From Streptomyces sp. TS71-3 (GTDB lineage Bacteria > Actinomycetota > Actinomycetes > Streptomycetales > Streptomycetaceae), in NCBI RefSeq assembly GCF_018327685.1, contig NZ_BNEL01000001.1:248001-312000 (forward strand): a stretch of DNA of 64,000 bases, in the 5' to 3' direction. Positions 34,003 through 43,198 of the stretch are shown here, in pieces. The notes beneath the pieces are model-generated. The model did no database searches, was not told the DNA's origin, and worked only from the letters and a program-made list of their open reading frames with translations. The translations under genes were made by a program, and so were the position numbers. Every line of letters starts with the position of its first letter. Within the stretch, counting starts at the first letter, position 1.

Positions 34003-35160
34003 ATGACCGACTGCACTCCGGCCGGCGCCCGCGTCACGGCTCACGAGACCCCCGCCGCCCTCACACCGAAGGCCGGGGCGTCGCCGACGCCCAAGGTGTT
34101 GAAGGCCCACGCACCGACGGCCCACGAACCGACCCCCCAGGCCTCCGCGGACCATCCGCCGACTCCCTCTCGCCCCGACCCCCGCCCCCGCCCTCGCGGC
34201 GGATGGTCGCGCCGTGCCGCGCTGACCGGAGGCCTGGCGGGAGCCGGGGCCGTGCTCCTCGGGTGCGGCCCGGACCGGCCGGCGGCCTCCGACCCGGCAC
34301 CGACCCGATCCTCCCGCGCGGCAACGCCGTCCCGTGCGGCGACACCCTCCCCGGCCCCGTCCGCGATCGGGCGGGCGGAGGCCGAACTCGCCGCGCTGGA
34401 GGGCCGCTTCCGCGGGCGGATCGGGGTGTACGCCCTGGACACGGGCAACGGCAGCGAGGTGCGGCACCGGGCCGACGAGCGCTTCCTGATGTGCTCGACG
34501 TTCAAGCTGCTCGTCGCGGCGGCGATCCTGCGGACCGGGCGGGAACGGCCGGGCCTGCTGAAGAAGGTGGTCCACTTCAGGAGGTCCCAGCTCCTCGACA
34601 ACTCGCCGGTCACCGGGCGCCACCTCGACGACGGTATGACGGTGTCCGCGCTCTGCGCGGCAGCGATCACCCGCAGCGACAACACCGCGGCGAACCAGCT
34701 GCTGTCGATGGCGGGCGGACCCGCGGCCGTGACCCGCTTCCTACGGACCCTCGGCGACCCCGTGACCCGCCTCGACAGCGGAGAACCGGGCGTCAACGAA
34801 GCCGACGGCGTCCTCAACACCACCACCCCCGCACACATGGGCACGGACCTGCGCACCCTCACCCTCGGCCACGCCCTTCAACCGGACGACCGCGACCAGC
34901 TCCTCGCCTGGCTCGACGCCAACGTCACCGGCGCGAAGTCGATCAGGGCCGGACTCCCCGGCGGATGGCGCGTCGGCGACAAGACCGGCAGCGGCAACCA
35001 CGGGGAGACCAACGACGTCGCACTCATCCGCCCGCCCCACCGCGCCCCGCTGATCCTCAGCGTCTACACGGCACCGAAGGACCCCGACTCCACGGCGGGC
35101 CGGGCGACCATCGCCCAGGCCGCCCGGATCGTCGCCGGGGCGCTGGTCCCGGAGCGATGA
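34003..35160 (+). CDS. blaL: Class A beta-lactamase, Tat lipoprotein-type leader
   Basis: A 385-residue class A serine beta-lactamase that hydrolyses penicillins or cephalosporins outside the membrane. Motifs are CSTFK (Ser165-Lys168), SDN in ITRSDNTAAN, the Glu loop EPGVNEADG and KTG in VGDKTGSGNHG. The leader WSRRAALTGGLAGAGAVLLG then Cys has twin Arg and a lipobox. About 65 Pro-rich residues precede it if ATG 34003 is used, so a later start is possible. Divergent from blaA, with blaB beyond it. Confidence 0.9.
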   Translation: MTDCTPAGARVTAHETPAALTPKAGASPTPKVLKAHAPTAHEPTPQASADHPPTPSRPDPRPRPRGGWSRRAALTGGLAGAGAVLLGCGPDRPAASDPAPTRSSRAATPSRAATPSPAPSAIGRAEAELAALEGRFRGRIGVYALDTGNGSEVRHRADERFLMCSTFKLLVAAAILRTGRERPGLLKKVVHFRRSQLLDNSPVTGRHLDDGMTVSALCAAAITRSDNTAANQLLSMAGGPAAVTRFLRTLGDPVTRLDSGEPGVNEADGVLNTTTPAHMGTDLRTLTLGHALQPDDRDQLLAWLDANVTGAKSIRAGLPGGWRVGDKTGSGNHGETNDVALIRPPHRAPLILSVYTAPKDPDSTAGRATIAQAARIVAGALVPER

Positions 35161-35205
35161 GCCGGGCGACCCGCGCGCACCCAGGGGCGCGGGTGGCGCG
35201 GGGAC

Positions 35206-37041
35206 CTACTTGGCATCCGCATAGCACTCCACCACCGCCGTGGTGAACGTGAACCGCACCGGGCTCTCGCCGAACGTGAGCCGCCCCGCCTCGTCGGCCG
35301 CCTCCTGGATGGCGGCCGACACCCGCTCCGCCTCACCGGCGGGGCAGTGCACCATCACCTCGTCATGCTGGAAGAACACGATCTCGGCGGCGAGCGGGGA
35401 GCAGCGGCTGCGCAGCGCGGCGAGCATCAGCAGGGCCCAGTCGGCGGCGCTGCCCTGCACGACGAAGTTCCGGGTGAAGCGGCCCCGCGCACGCGCCGCC
35501 GCGGCCGGGCCGCCGGATCCGCGGCCCGGCCGCCCGCCGCCCGCCTCCCCGTCGCCGTCCGCCCCCTGCGACACCCCCGCACCGGACCCGTACGCCCCAC
35601 CGCGGAGCCCCTCCACACCGGAGAGCCCCGCCGGGCCGGGAGCCCCGGCCCCCGGCCAGCCGGCGGCGGGATCCGGCCCACCGTCCTCCTGGGGGATACC
35701 GGCCTCGTCGAGCCCCGCGGGCTCGCCGTCCGCGCCGGGCGGTGTCACGGGCGGGCAGGTGCGGCCGAGCCACGTGCGCACCAGGCGGCCCTCCTCGCCC
35801 GCGCGTGCCGCCTCGTCGACATAGGCGACGGCGGTGGGGAAGCGGCGGCGCAGGGCCGCGAGGTTCTTCAGGCCGTCACCGGACGTCTGGCCGTATATGG
35901 CGCCCAGCACCGCCAGCTTCGCCTTGCCGCGGTCACCGGCGAACGCGCGGTCCGACACCGACTGGTACAGGTCCGCGGGGCGGCTGGCGACCTCCATCAG
36001 GCCCTGGTCCCGTGAGATCGCCGCAAGCACGCGCGGCTCCAGCTGGTCGGCGTCCGCCACCACCAGCCGCCAGCCCGGGTCGGCGATCACCGCCCGGCGT
36101 ATCACCTTCGGGATCTGGAGGGCACCCCCGCCGTTGGTGACCCAGCGGCCGGAGACCGTGCCCCCGGGCAGGTACTCGGGGCGGAAGCGGCCCTCGCGCA
36201 CCCAGTCCTGGAGCCACGTCCAGCCGTGCGCCACCCAGATGCGGTACAGCTTCTTGTACTCCAGCAGCGGCCCGACCGCGGGGTGGTCCACCGACTCCAG
36301 CTCCCAGCGGCGCGTGGAGCGGACCTTGATGCCGGCCCGCGCGAACGCCTTCACCACCTCCGCGGGCAGATCCGGGCGCACCCGGTGCCCGAACGCCTCC
36401 GACACCCGCACCACGAGGTCGGCGAGCCGGCGCGGCTCACCGCCGCCCGCGTAGCGCTCGCCCAGCAGCTCGTGCAGCACGGCGCGGTGCACGTCCGCGC
36501 GCCACGGCATCCCCGCCGCGTGCATCTCCGCCGCCACCAGCATCCCCGCCGACTCCGCCGCCGTCAGCAGGTGCATCCGCTCGGGGTGCTCCGCGCGCGC
36601 GTGGCGGCGCTGCTGCTCCTGGTACACCTCCAGCAGCGCCGCCAGCGGGACGGGAACGGGCTCCGGCTCGAAGAGCGACGACTGCGCGCCGGGCGCCGCG
36701 GAACGCGGGGGAGGATCCGGGGGCACGGGGCCGCCGCGCAGCCGCGCCCAGGCCGCCGCCGCGGAGCGCGCCTCCCCGTGGCGGCCCTCGTGCCCGAGCA
36801 GCAGGGTCTCGGCGGCCTCGACGTCGTAGCAGCGCGGCACGCGCACGCCCGTGGCGAGCAGCCTCGGGTACACGTCGGCCGTGGACCGCCACACCCAGCG
36901 GGCCACCTCGCCGCGCGAACGGACGGCCTCGGCGAGGTCCGGCTCCTCGCGCACCGGGCCCGCGGGCAGCCCGCCGGGGCCGAGCGCGACGAGCTCGGCC
37001 CCGCCGCCCTCAAGGGGCGCCACCGCCCACCGTTCGGTCAT
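35206..37041 (-). CDS. Family A DNA polymerase-like protein (exonuclease/polymerase)
   Basis: A 611-residue protein with a degenerate 3'-5' exonuclease-like N-terminal half and a family A polymerase C-terminal half. Polymerase motif A is LVVADADQLEPRVLA, motif B RGKAKLAVLGAIYGQT and motif C FQHDEVMVHCPAGE. Between B and C lies a long Gly/Pro-rich insert (about 440-520). It is shorter than PolA and lacks the 5' nuclease. Such second polA-like genes are common in Streptomyces; a repair role is likely. ATG 37041 was chosen; a start 30 bases upstream is possible. Confidence 0.88.
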   Translation of the reverse strand: MTERWAVAPLEGGGAELVALGPGGLPAGPVREEPDLAEAVRSRGEVARWVWRSTADVYPRLLATGVRVPRCYDVEAAETLLLGHEGRHGEARSAAAAWARLRGGPVPPDPPPRSAAPGAQSSLFEPEPVPVPLAALLEVYQEQQRRHARAEHPERMHLLTAAESAGMLVAAEMHAAGMPWRADVHRAVLHELLGERYAGGGEPRRLADLVVRVSEAFGHRVRPDLPAEVVKAFARAGIKVRSTRRWELESVDHPAVGPLLEYKKLYRIWVAHGWTWLQDWVREGRFRPEYLPGGTVSGRWVTNGGGALQIPKVIRRAVIADPGWRLVVADADQLEPRVLAAISRDQGLMEVASRPADLYQSVSDRAFAGDRGKAKLAVLGAIYGQTSGDGLKNLAALRRRFPTAVAYVDEAARAGEEGRLVRTWLGRTCPPVTPPGADGEPAGLDEAGIPQEDGGPDPAAGWPGAGAPGPAGLSGVEGLRGGAYGSGAGVSQGADGDGEAGGGRPGRGSGGPAAAARARGRFTRNFVVQGSAADWALLMLAALRSRCSPLAAEIVFFQHDEVMVHCPAGEAERVSAAIQEAADEAGRLTFGESPVRFTFTTAVVECYADAK

Positions 37042-37382
37042 GCGATCGATTCTGGCAGCCCCCACTGACATTCCCCCGGATCCACCGCCGTTTCCCCGGA
37101 TCCACGGCCATTCCCCCCGGATCCACCGCCGGGCTGTAAGTCCAGGGACCACCGCCGGCCCGGCGGGTGGCCCGCGCATCTCCCGCGCCACGGTCCCGCC
37201 CCCGCTCCCGCCACGACCTGGACCGCCGCCGGTCCGCCGCCCGCGCGCCGCCGCCGGCGTCACCGCACCTTCACGATCGGCCCCGTCTTGTTCACACCGC
37301 CCCTGGTAGCTTGCTGCGGACCGCGGGATCACGGTGGTCCCGCAGCAAGGACACCACCACCAGCGCCAGCAAGGGGACACCA
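37042..37382. other. Divergent gap with GGATCC repeats
   Basis: No gene in these 341 bases. 37071-37132 contains three imperfect copies of CCCCGGATCCACCGCCG with periods of 20 and 21 bp. The rest is GC-rich and must contain the promoters of the polymerase-like and lipoprotein genes. Confidence 0.6.
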
Positions 37383-37916
37383 GTGACGTCGTCTTCTCTC
37401 TCCACACGGGTCAGGATCGGGGCCGTCATAGGCGGGCTCGCCGCCGCGCTCGTGCTGACCGGGTGCGGCAGCGGCGACGACAGCGGCGACGACGGCTCCA
37501 AGGGCGGCAGCGGCGGTGCCGACGCCGCCGGCACCTCGGCGCCCCCCTCGCCGTCCGCCTCGGCGTCGGGCAGCACCTCAGGCACCAGCGCCGGCGACTC
37601 CGGGAAGCCCACGAGCGGCGGCCTGGCGGGAAGCTGGCTCGCCACCAGCCAGGGCAAGGCCGTGGCCCTGGTGGTCAACGGCAAGGAGGCCGGGCTCTTC
37701 GACTCCGGCGGCAACACGTGCAGCGGCGCCACCGCCACCGACAGCGGCACGCAGGTGATCTCGCTGAAGTGCGCGAAGGGCGGCGACGGGCGCAGCCACG
37801 GCGTCGTCGACTCCGTCGACGGCACCACCCTCAAGATCAAGTGGGAGGGCCTCGGCGAGGAGACGTACACCAGGTCCAAGGACGGCCAGCTCCCCCAGGG
37901 CCTGCCGACCAACTGA
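37383..37916 (+). CDS. Putative secreted lipoprotein
   Basis: A 177-residue protein. The signal peptide RVRIGAVIGGLAAALVLTGC has a lipobox LTGC (Cys about 24). A Gly/Ser/Asp-rich linker (about 25-75) precedes a compact C-terminal domain with VALVVNGKEAGLFDSGGNTC and ISLKCAKG, whose two Cys may pair. GTG 37383 follows AAGGGG. No known function; small extracellular binding protein is a guess. Confidence 0.82.
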   Translation: MTSSSLSTRVRIGAVIGGLAAALVLTGCGSGDDSGDDGSKGGSGGADAAGTSAPPSPSASASGSTSGTSAGDSGKPTSGGLAGSWLATSQGKAVALVVNGKEAGLFDSGGNTCSGATATDSGTQVISLKCAKGGDGRSHGVVDSVDGTTLKIKWEGLGEETYTRSKDGQLPQGLPTN

Positions 37917-38041
37917 ATCGCGCACTGACCCCTGACGTCGACCCCTGACGTCCGACGTCGATCCCTGGCGTCCTCGAACCGGCCCGGGTTCGCCGACTCG
38001 CCGACGCCGTACGGGCTCCGTACGGGCCGCGGGCTGACCCT

Positions 38042-40351
38042 TCAGGGAAGTCTCGCGCCCTTCATGGGGAGTCGCGCGTCGCTGCCGGCGCGCAGCGCGT
38101 CCGACAGCTCGTCCAGCGCGTCGAGCAGCAGCCGGCCGCTGCTCAGCACGATGCCGTCCAGCGGGCGCTCGCCCGCGCCCGCTTCCTCCGTGCTCCCGGC
38201 ACCTGTGTCCGCGCCGCTCGCGTCCCCGGCACCAGCGTCCCCGCCGCTCGCGTCCCCGGCCCCCGGGTGCCCGCCGTCCCCGTCCTCACCCGCCGTCTCC
38301 AGGGCCGCGCGCACCCCGTCCCAGTGCGGTACGTGCCCTTCGCGCACCGCCTTGGCGCCCTTTTCCGCAGCCTTGCCCAGGGCGTCCGCCAGGCGCTCCG
38401 CCGCGGGCCACGGGTCGGCGTCGCGGGCCGGAGCGTGGGCCTCCATCAGCAGGGTGACCCGGCCCAGTTGCCCCACTGCACGGGCGGCGGCGTCGGCCGC
38501 GGTGCGGGACAGACCGCGCGCCCGCACCGGTTCGGTGCCGGCACGTTCCGCCGCCTCGCGCCATTCGATACGGGCGTCGCGAGCGGTCAGCAACGCCGTA
38601 CGGACCTCCGCGGAGCCGTGGCCGGCAGGGTTCCCGTAGCGGCCGACGACCTCGGCGGAGTACCGGAGGTTCGTGCCCAGCCAGTCCGCCAGCCTGCCGC
38701 GCAGCCGGGGCGTCTCCCAGTCCGGGTAGACCGCGTAGGCGAGCATCGCCAGCACCCCGCCGAGCAGGGTGAGCAGCACCCGCTGCGGAACGGTCTGCGT
38801 CCACTCCTCGCCGCCCATGCCCAGCAGGAAGACGACGTACGCGCCGATGCAGGCCTGCGACGCGAGCTGGCCGGTGCGCATCAGCAGGTACATCAGGCCC
38901 GCCGAGACCACGGCGAGCGTGCCCGCGAGCGGCGTGCCGGGCGCCGCGAGGCGCACCACGGCCGTGGCGAGCACGACGCCCACCAGGGTGCCGGCGAACC
39001 GTGCGACCGCCCGCGAGTAGGTCCCCGAGAAGTCGGGGCGCATCACCATGACGGCCGCCATGGGCGCCCAGTACCCGTGTCCGAGCGGCAGGGCGCTGCC
39101 GAGCAGGTAGCCCGCGGCCACCACCGCCGCCGCCCGCAGCGCGTGCCGCCTGATCTGCGAGCCGTGCCGTGCCTCGCGCCGCATCGCGCGCACCGCCTCC
39201 GGCACGAGACCGACCAGCCCCGGCCGCCGCAGCAGCCTGTCCCCGGCCTCCTGCCGCCCCCGCCGCCGGGAAGCGTGATCGCCGGTCCCGGCCTCCACCC
39301 CGGCCCGCCCGCCGGCCCCGTGCTCGGCCGCGGACCGGCCCCGGACCGGCAGCCCGTTGTGCCCGCGGACGCCGCCCGCGGCCTCCGCCAGGTCGTGCAG
39401 CAGGGTGCTCAGGCGGACGGCCGCGCGGCGGGCCGGGCCGGTCAGGATGGTGCCGGTGTCGGGGGTGGCGAACGCGGCCACCGCGTTCGGGGGCAGCTCG
39501 GCACGCCGGCCGTGCCGGATCGCGTCCGCCACGGCGTCCAGGATCGCGCCGGCGGCTGTCAGCAGCTCGTGCACCCGCTCCCGCTGCCGACCCGACTCGG
39601 CCGCGCCCACGGCGGGGTCGGCCAGCGCGGCCAGCACGGGGCGGATGCGTTCCGCGAGGCCGCGTGCGCCGTGCAGTTCGGCCGGGCGGGTGCGGGCCTG
39701 ACGGGGGGTGAGGGCGGCGGCGTCGCGGGCCTGCATCAGCGGCTTCGGGTCGAACGGAGCCTGCGGGTCGTCGCGCAACTCGCGCGCGTACTCCGCCTCG
39801 GACGCCAGCGCCCCCGCGAGGGCGTCCCGGTGCGCGCCCCACCGGCCCAGCGGGAGGAGCACCACGAGCGCCGCCTGCACCAGCCCGCCCAGGACCATCA
39901 CGCCGCCGTGCGCGGCGGCCTGCGCCACGGAGGTCGGCAGGGTGACGGTCACCAGCATGATCGCCACGTTGGTCGACGCGATGAAGCCCACCGTGGGCCC
40001 CGCGGCCCAGCTCAGCCCGGCGAGGAACGTCCACACCACCAGCAGCGCGAGGAACGCCGGGCGGTGGGTGACGGTCAGGTAGCCGAGGAAGGTGGAGATG
40101 CCGAGGCTGGTACCGGACGCGAACGCCAGCTCGGGGCGGGGGCGCCAGCTCCCCTGGAAGGTCGCGATGGCGGCCTGGAACGCGCCGAACGCCGAGCCGG
40201 CCGCGACCGCCGGGCCGAACGCCCACTGGCTGAAGGCGATCACGATCGCCAGCCCCAGGGCGCCGCGGGCCGCGACCAGCGGTTCGAGCCGCTTGCGTTC
40301 GATCGCCAGACCTGAGCGTCCGGTCTCCTTAAGCGCCCGTATCCAGCTCAC
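38042..40351 (-). CDS. FUSC-family (aromatic acid exporter-like) membrane protein
   Basis: A 769-residue membrane protein with two bundles of hydrophobic helices. The N-terminal bundle (about 20-180) includes ALGLAIVIAFSQWAFGPAVA, and the second (about 410-570) includes AAAVVAAGYLLGSALPLGHG. Long soluble regions follow each. This duplicated layout defines the FUSC family, linked to export of aromatic acids or similar compounds. Residues 690-740 are a low-complexity Gly/Asp/Ala stretch. GTG 40351 was chosen. No linked membrane-fusion gene is seen. Confidence 0.85.
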   Translation of the reverse strand: MSWIRALKETGRSGLAIERKRLEPLVAARGALGLAIVIAFSQWAFGPAVAAGSAFGAFQAAIATFQGSWRPRPELAFASGTSLGISTFLGYLTVTHRPAFLALLVVWTFLAGLSWAAGPTVGFIASTNVAIMLVTVTLPTSVAQAAAHGGVMVLGGLVQAALVVLLPLGRWGAHRDALAGALASEAEYARELRDDPQAPFDPKPLMQARDAAALTPRQARTRPAELHGARGLAERIRPVLAALADPAVGAAESGRQRERVHELLTAAGAILDAVADAIRHGRRAELPPNAVAAFATPDTGTILTGPARRAAVRLSTLLHDLAEAAGGVRGHNGLPVRGRSAAEHGAGGRAGVEAGTGDHASRRRGRQEAGDRLLRRPGLVGLVPEAVRAMRREARHGSQIRRHALRAAAVVAAGYLLGSALPLGHGYWAPMAAVMVMRPDFSGTYSRAVARFAGTLVGVVLATAVVRLAAPGTPLAGTLAVVSAGLMYLLMRTGQLASQACIGAYVVFLLGMGGEEWTQTVPQRVLLTLLGGVLAMLAYAVYPDWETPRLRGRLADWLGTNLRYSAEVVGRYGNPAGHGSAEVRTALLTARDARIEWREAAERAGTEPVRARGLSRTAADAAARAVGQLGRVTLLMEAHAPARDADPWPAAERLADALGKAAEKGAKAVREGHVPHWDGVRAALETAGEDGDGGHPGAGDASGGDAGAGDASGADTGAGSTEEAGAGERPLDGIVLSSGRLLLDALDELSDALRAGSDARLPMKGARLP

Positions 40352-40869
40352 GCCCGACAGGATAGGACGCCTGTTCAACCCCCCCCGGCCGACACTTTCC
40401 GAACGGGCACGCCCGCGCGGCCGCACGACCTGCAGCGTCCGCATCCCTGCGCCCCGCGCGCCTCACCGGATTCCGCTTCTCCCACGGGCCTCCCGACCGG
40501 CCGTCAGTTTCCGCCCGATCTCGTGGTGCGGGCCGGCTGCGCGGCCGACCCGTGCGGACCAGCCAGGGTGGAGCCCCCGCCCCCGACGTTCCGGGAGAGG
40601 CATCGAGTACGCACCGCGGGGCGGCCGGCGCGGAACGGCGGGTCGGTGCCGCGCCGCCGACCCGGCCGCGTGGTCGACGTAACCGTTCCGCATGGCACCC
40701 GTCCCGTTCCGCTTGTCTCCGCCGGCGCACCGCCTCCCGGGCTCCGCCCCGGGCCCCGCCGTTCGTTCCCACTCTTCACTTCTTGGCGCTTCTCTTCTGT
40801 TCTCTTCACTTCTCTCCGGATCGATCCGGATTCCCCACGATTCGTCAACCGCTCACGAAAGGGGACGGA
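40352..40869. other. Non-coding gap with pyrimidine-rich tract
   Basis: No supported gene in these 518 bases. 40777-40816 is a strongly pyrimidine-biased plus strand (CTCTTCACTTCTTGGCGCTT and repeats of the word TCTTCACTTCT). A CCTCCCGGGCTCCGCCCCGGG hairpin-like stretch precedes it. Confidence 0.45.
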
Positions 40870-41091
40870 GTGGGCAGTTCCATGGGCGGGATTGAGCCAG
40901 ATGACCGCGGTGGGGAAGACGGCGGAACAAGAACTGCCCCGTATTCGTCTTTCCAGCAGTGCATGTGTTTCCGCCAAGGGGAGCCGCCGAAGGGACCCTT
41001 GGAGCCGCGGTTTCCGCAAAGCAGGACTGCGCTCCCCGACTGGGGGAACGGGCACGAGAGCACCGTTAGTTCGGGTAACGGTCGACTGTAA
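40870..41091 (+). CDS. Possible small protein of the WhiJ-type cluster
   Basis: A candidate 73-residue protein from GTG 40870, five bases after AAGGGGACGGA. It begins MGSSMGGIEPDDRGGEDGGT and holds two Cys in QQCMCFRQG. Codon use is less GC3-biased than in neighbouring genes, so it may be foreign or not real. It precedes the DUF397 gene. Family not recognised. Confidence 0.3.
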   Translation: MGSSMGGIEPDDRGGEDGGTRTAPYSSFQQCMCFRQGEPPKGPLEPRFPQSRTALPDWGNGHESTVSSGNGRL

Positions 41092-41108
41092 TCAGCGGAA
41101 CACCGCGT

Positions 41109-41135
41109 GTGCACGTGCATCTGCGCATGCATCTG
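41109..41135 (+). promoter_or_regulatory. WhiJ-cluster operator candidate, copy 1
   Basis: A 27-bp motif: GTGCACG, then TGCATCTG, four bases, TGCATCTG. The TGCATCTG words repeat with a 12-bp period. It lies 116 bp before the DUF397 gene. The same motif, in the opposite orientation and with two mismatches, precedes the ATPase gene (42103-42129). Confidence 0.7.
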
Positions 41136-41250
41136 CAGGCAGCATATGCCCATGCGTTGGCCTGGGGACGCGGCTATGATCCGAAGCAGTTGACCGCTGC
41201 ATCAATCGCCATTATGGCCACCTGGCCACTGCACCACCTGGGAGCGACCT

Positions 41251-41493
41251 GTGCACCACGTGTACAACGGCATGGCGGCCACGGAGCTGTGCGGGGTGGC
41301 CTGGCAGAAGAGCAGGTACAGCAACTCCCAGGGGTCCTGCGTCGAGTTCGCCAGGTTGCCCGGCGGAGAAGTGGCCGTACGCAATTCCCGTGATCCCGAG
41401 GGGCCCGCGCTGGTCTATACGCGCGCCGAGATAGAAGCCATGCTCCTCGGCATCAAGGACGGTGAGTTCGACCACCTCATAGCGGGCCCCTGA
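41251..41493 (+). CDS. DUF397 protein
   Basis: An 80-residue DUF397 protein with the family pattern WQKSRYSNSQGSCVEFARLP then GEVAVRNSRDPEGPALVYTR and a C-terminal amphipathic end. DUF397 genes occur in many copies in Streptomyces, paired with XRE/DUF5753 regulators; in studied clusters the small protein modulates the regulator. GTG 41251. The ATPase gene is convergent and the regulator lies 0.8 kb right. Confidence 0.9.
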   Translation: MHHVYNGMAATELCGVAWQKSRYSNSQGSCVEFARLPGGEVAVRNSRDPEGPALVYTRAEIEAMLLGIKDGEFDHLIAGP

Positions 41494-41514
41494 TCCGTTT
41501 CGGTGACCGCACGC

Positions 41515-42003
41515 TCACAGATGAAACTGTGCCCAGACCACCTTCCCGTGCAGTGCGCCCGCAAGCGGATGCCATCCCCAGCCGTCGCTGAACGATTCGA
41601 CGAGAAACAATCCGCGGCCCGACTCCGCCGCCAGATCCCCGGCGTCCGGCGGGGTCGCAAGGGGACTCTCCGCGCTGGGGTCGCGCACCGCGCACACGAG
41701 CCGGGCGGTCCAGTGCATCAAATGAAGGCGCACGGGAGGTTCGTCCTCGCGCGGGGTGTCCGAAGGCAGCGCGTGCCGCAGGGCGTTGGTGACAAGCTCG
41801 GAGACGACCAGGCAGACGTCCTCGCAGCGGTCGCCCAGCTTCCAGTGGCCGAGCGTCCTGTCGGTGAAGTGCCGGGCCTCGCGCACCGCTTCGTACCGTG
41901 GGGGCAGGGCGCAGGAGGCGGCGCTGGAGGCGGACGCGGGGTCGACAGGAGGAAGCCCCTGCTTTAACGGATCGACGAGCATGGTCGATCTCTTCGTCCC
42001 CAT
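41515..42003 (-). CDS. ATP-binding (HATPase_c, anti-sigma-like) protein of WhiJ cluster
   Basis: A 162-residue GHKL ATPase-fold protein like those linked to WhiJ/AbaA-type loci. N box: CLVVSELVTNALRHA; later motifs GDLAAESGRGLFLVESFSDG. ATG 42003 was chosen because GGGAG lies eight bases before it and because the operator-like motif at 42103-42129 would otherwise fall inside the gene. Probably binds a partner regulator or phosphorylates it, by analogy with SpoIIAB-like proteins. Confidence 0.85.
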   Translation of the reverse strand: MGTKRSTMLVDPLKQGLPPVDPASASSAASCALPPRYEAVREARHFTDRTLGHWKLGDRCEDVCLVVSELVTNALRHALPSDTPREDEPPVRLHLMHWTARLVCAVRDPSAESPLATPPDAGDLAAESGRGLFLVESFSDGWGWHPLAGALHGKVVWAQFHL

Positions 42004-42102
42004 GCGAGGCACTCCCGTGATGAGCGGCCGTAGCGCTACTGCGGTGCTGCGGTGGTGCGCGTTGTGAAGCGGTGCGCGGACCATGGTTCCCAATGCCCCC
42101 AC

Positions 42103-42129
42103 CAGATGCAAGGGCAGATGCACGTGCAC
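42103..42129 (-). promoter_or_regulatory. WhiJ-cluster operator candidate, copy 2
   Basis: Read on the minus strand, this has GTGCACG followed by two TGCATCTG words with 12-bp period, matching 25 of 27 positions of 41109-41135. It lies 100 bp before the ATPase start. Shared by both genes, it is a probable binding site of the cluster's XRE regulator. Confidence 0.7.
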
Positions 42130-42304
42130 GCGCCTGGTATATAGGCCCCCGAGATGGTTCGCCCGCATTTCTTCTCGATGGCTTCTTGGCTGTACTTGTG
42201 CTGCGGTTTCGTGGATTCTCTGTTTCCGTAACCGGATGAGTACGGGGTGGAGCGTTTTAGTGGCAGACTTCGCTTCCTGAAGACGTTGTGGGAGGGCTGA
42301 CGAA

Positions 42305-43198
42305 GTGACCGCAGGAGAGTCTTGGGGCTACCCCCAGGCGTCGGGCGCCGGCGGGGGCTCCGTGGTCCGGCGCATCCTGCTGGGCTCACACCTGAGACGG
42401 CTGCGGGAGACCGGTGGCATCACCCGTGAGGCCGCCGGCTACTCGATCCGTGCCTCCGAATCGAAGATCAGCCGCATGGAGTTGGGTCGGGTGAGCTTCA
42501 AGGTGAGGGATGTAGAGGACCTGCTGACGCTCTACGGCGTCGCCGACGAGACCGAGCGAGAGGCGCTGCTCTCGCTGGTCAAGGAGGCCAACGTCGCGGG
42601 GTGGTGGCACAGCTATTCGGACGTGCTGCCCGGGTGGTTCCAGACCTATGTCGGGCTGGAGGGCGCCGCGTCACTCATCAGGCTGTACGAGGTGCAGTTC
42701 GTGCACGGACTCTTCCAGACGGAGGCGTACGTGCACGCCGTCGTGTCCCGCGGCAACGCGGAGGTGCAGCCGGCGGAGATCGAGCGCCGCGTCGCGCTCC
42801 GCCTGGAGCGGCAGAAGGTACTGGTCTCCGAGAACGCCCCGGACTTCCACGTCGTCCTCGACGAGGCGGCCCTCAGGCGCCCGTACGGCGGCCCCGAGGT
42901 GATGCGCGGCCAGCTCCAGCACCTCATAGAGGTCTCCGAGCGGCCCAACGTCACCCTCCAGGTGATGCCCTTCAGTGCCGGCGGGCACGCCGGGGAGTCC
43001 GGCTCGTTCGCCATGCTCAGCTTCCCCGAGTCCGACCTCTCCGACGTCGTCTACCTGGAGCAGCTCACCAGCGCGCTCTACCTCGACAAGAAGGAGGACG
43101 TCGAGCAGTACGAACGGGCCATGAGCGAGCTCCAGCACACGTCCCCGAACCCGGCCGAGACCCGGGACCTGCTCAGAGACCTCCTCAGACGGATCTGA
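42305..43198 (+). CDS. WhiJ-type XRE regulator with DUF5753 domain
   Basis: A 297-residue regulator. The XRE HTH covers about 25-85 (LGSHLRRLRETGGITREAAG then YSIRASESKISRMELGRVSF), and DUF5753 fills about 105-290 (PGWFQTYVGLEGAASLIRLY, LFQTEAYVHAVV, LQVMPFSAGGH). GTG 42305 follows GGAGGG by eight bases. With the DUF397 and ATPase genes it forms the common Streptomyces regulatory trio related to whiJ, involved in development or secondary metabolism in known cases. Confidence 0.9.
   Translation: MTAGESWGYPQASGAGGGSVVRRILLGSHLRRLRETGGITREAAGYSIRASESKISRMELGRVSFKVRDVEDLLTLYGVADETEREALLSLVKEANVAGWWHSYSDVLPGWFQTYVGLEGAASLIRLYEVQFVHGLFQTEAYVHAVVSRGNAEVQPAEIERRVALRLERQKVLVSENAPDFHVVLDEAALRRPYGGPEVMRGQLQHLIEVSERPNVTLQVMPFSAGGHAGESGSFAMLSFPESDLSDVVYLEQLTSALYLDKKEDVEQYERAMSELQHTSPNPAETRDLLRDLLRRI

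Noticed and set aside
37516..37758. Plus-strand Pro/Arg-rich frame inside the lipoprotein gene
   Set aside because: It is a shifted-frame shadow; the lipobox and linker/domain structure are in the other frame.
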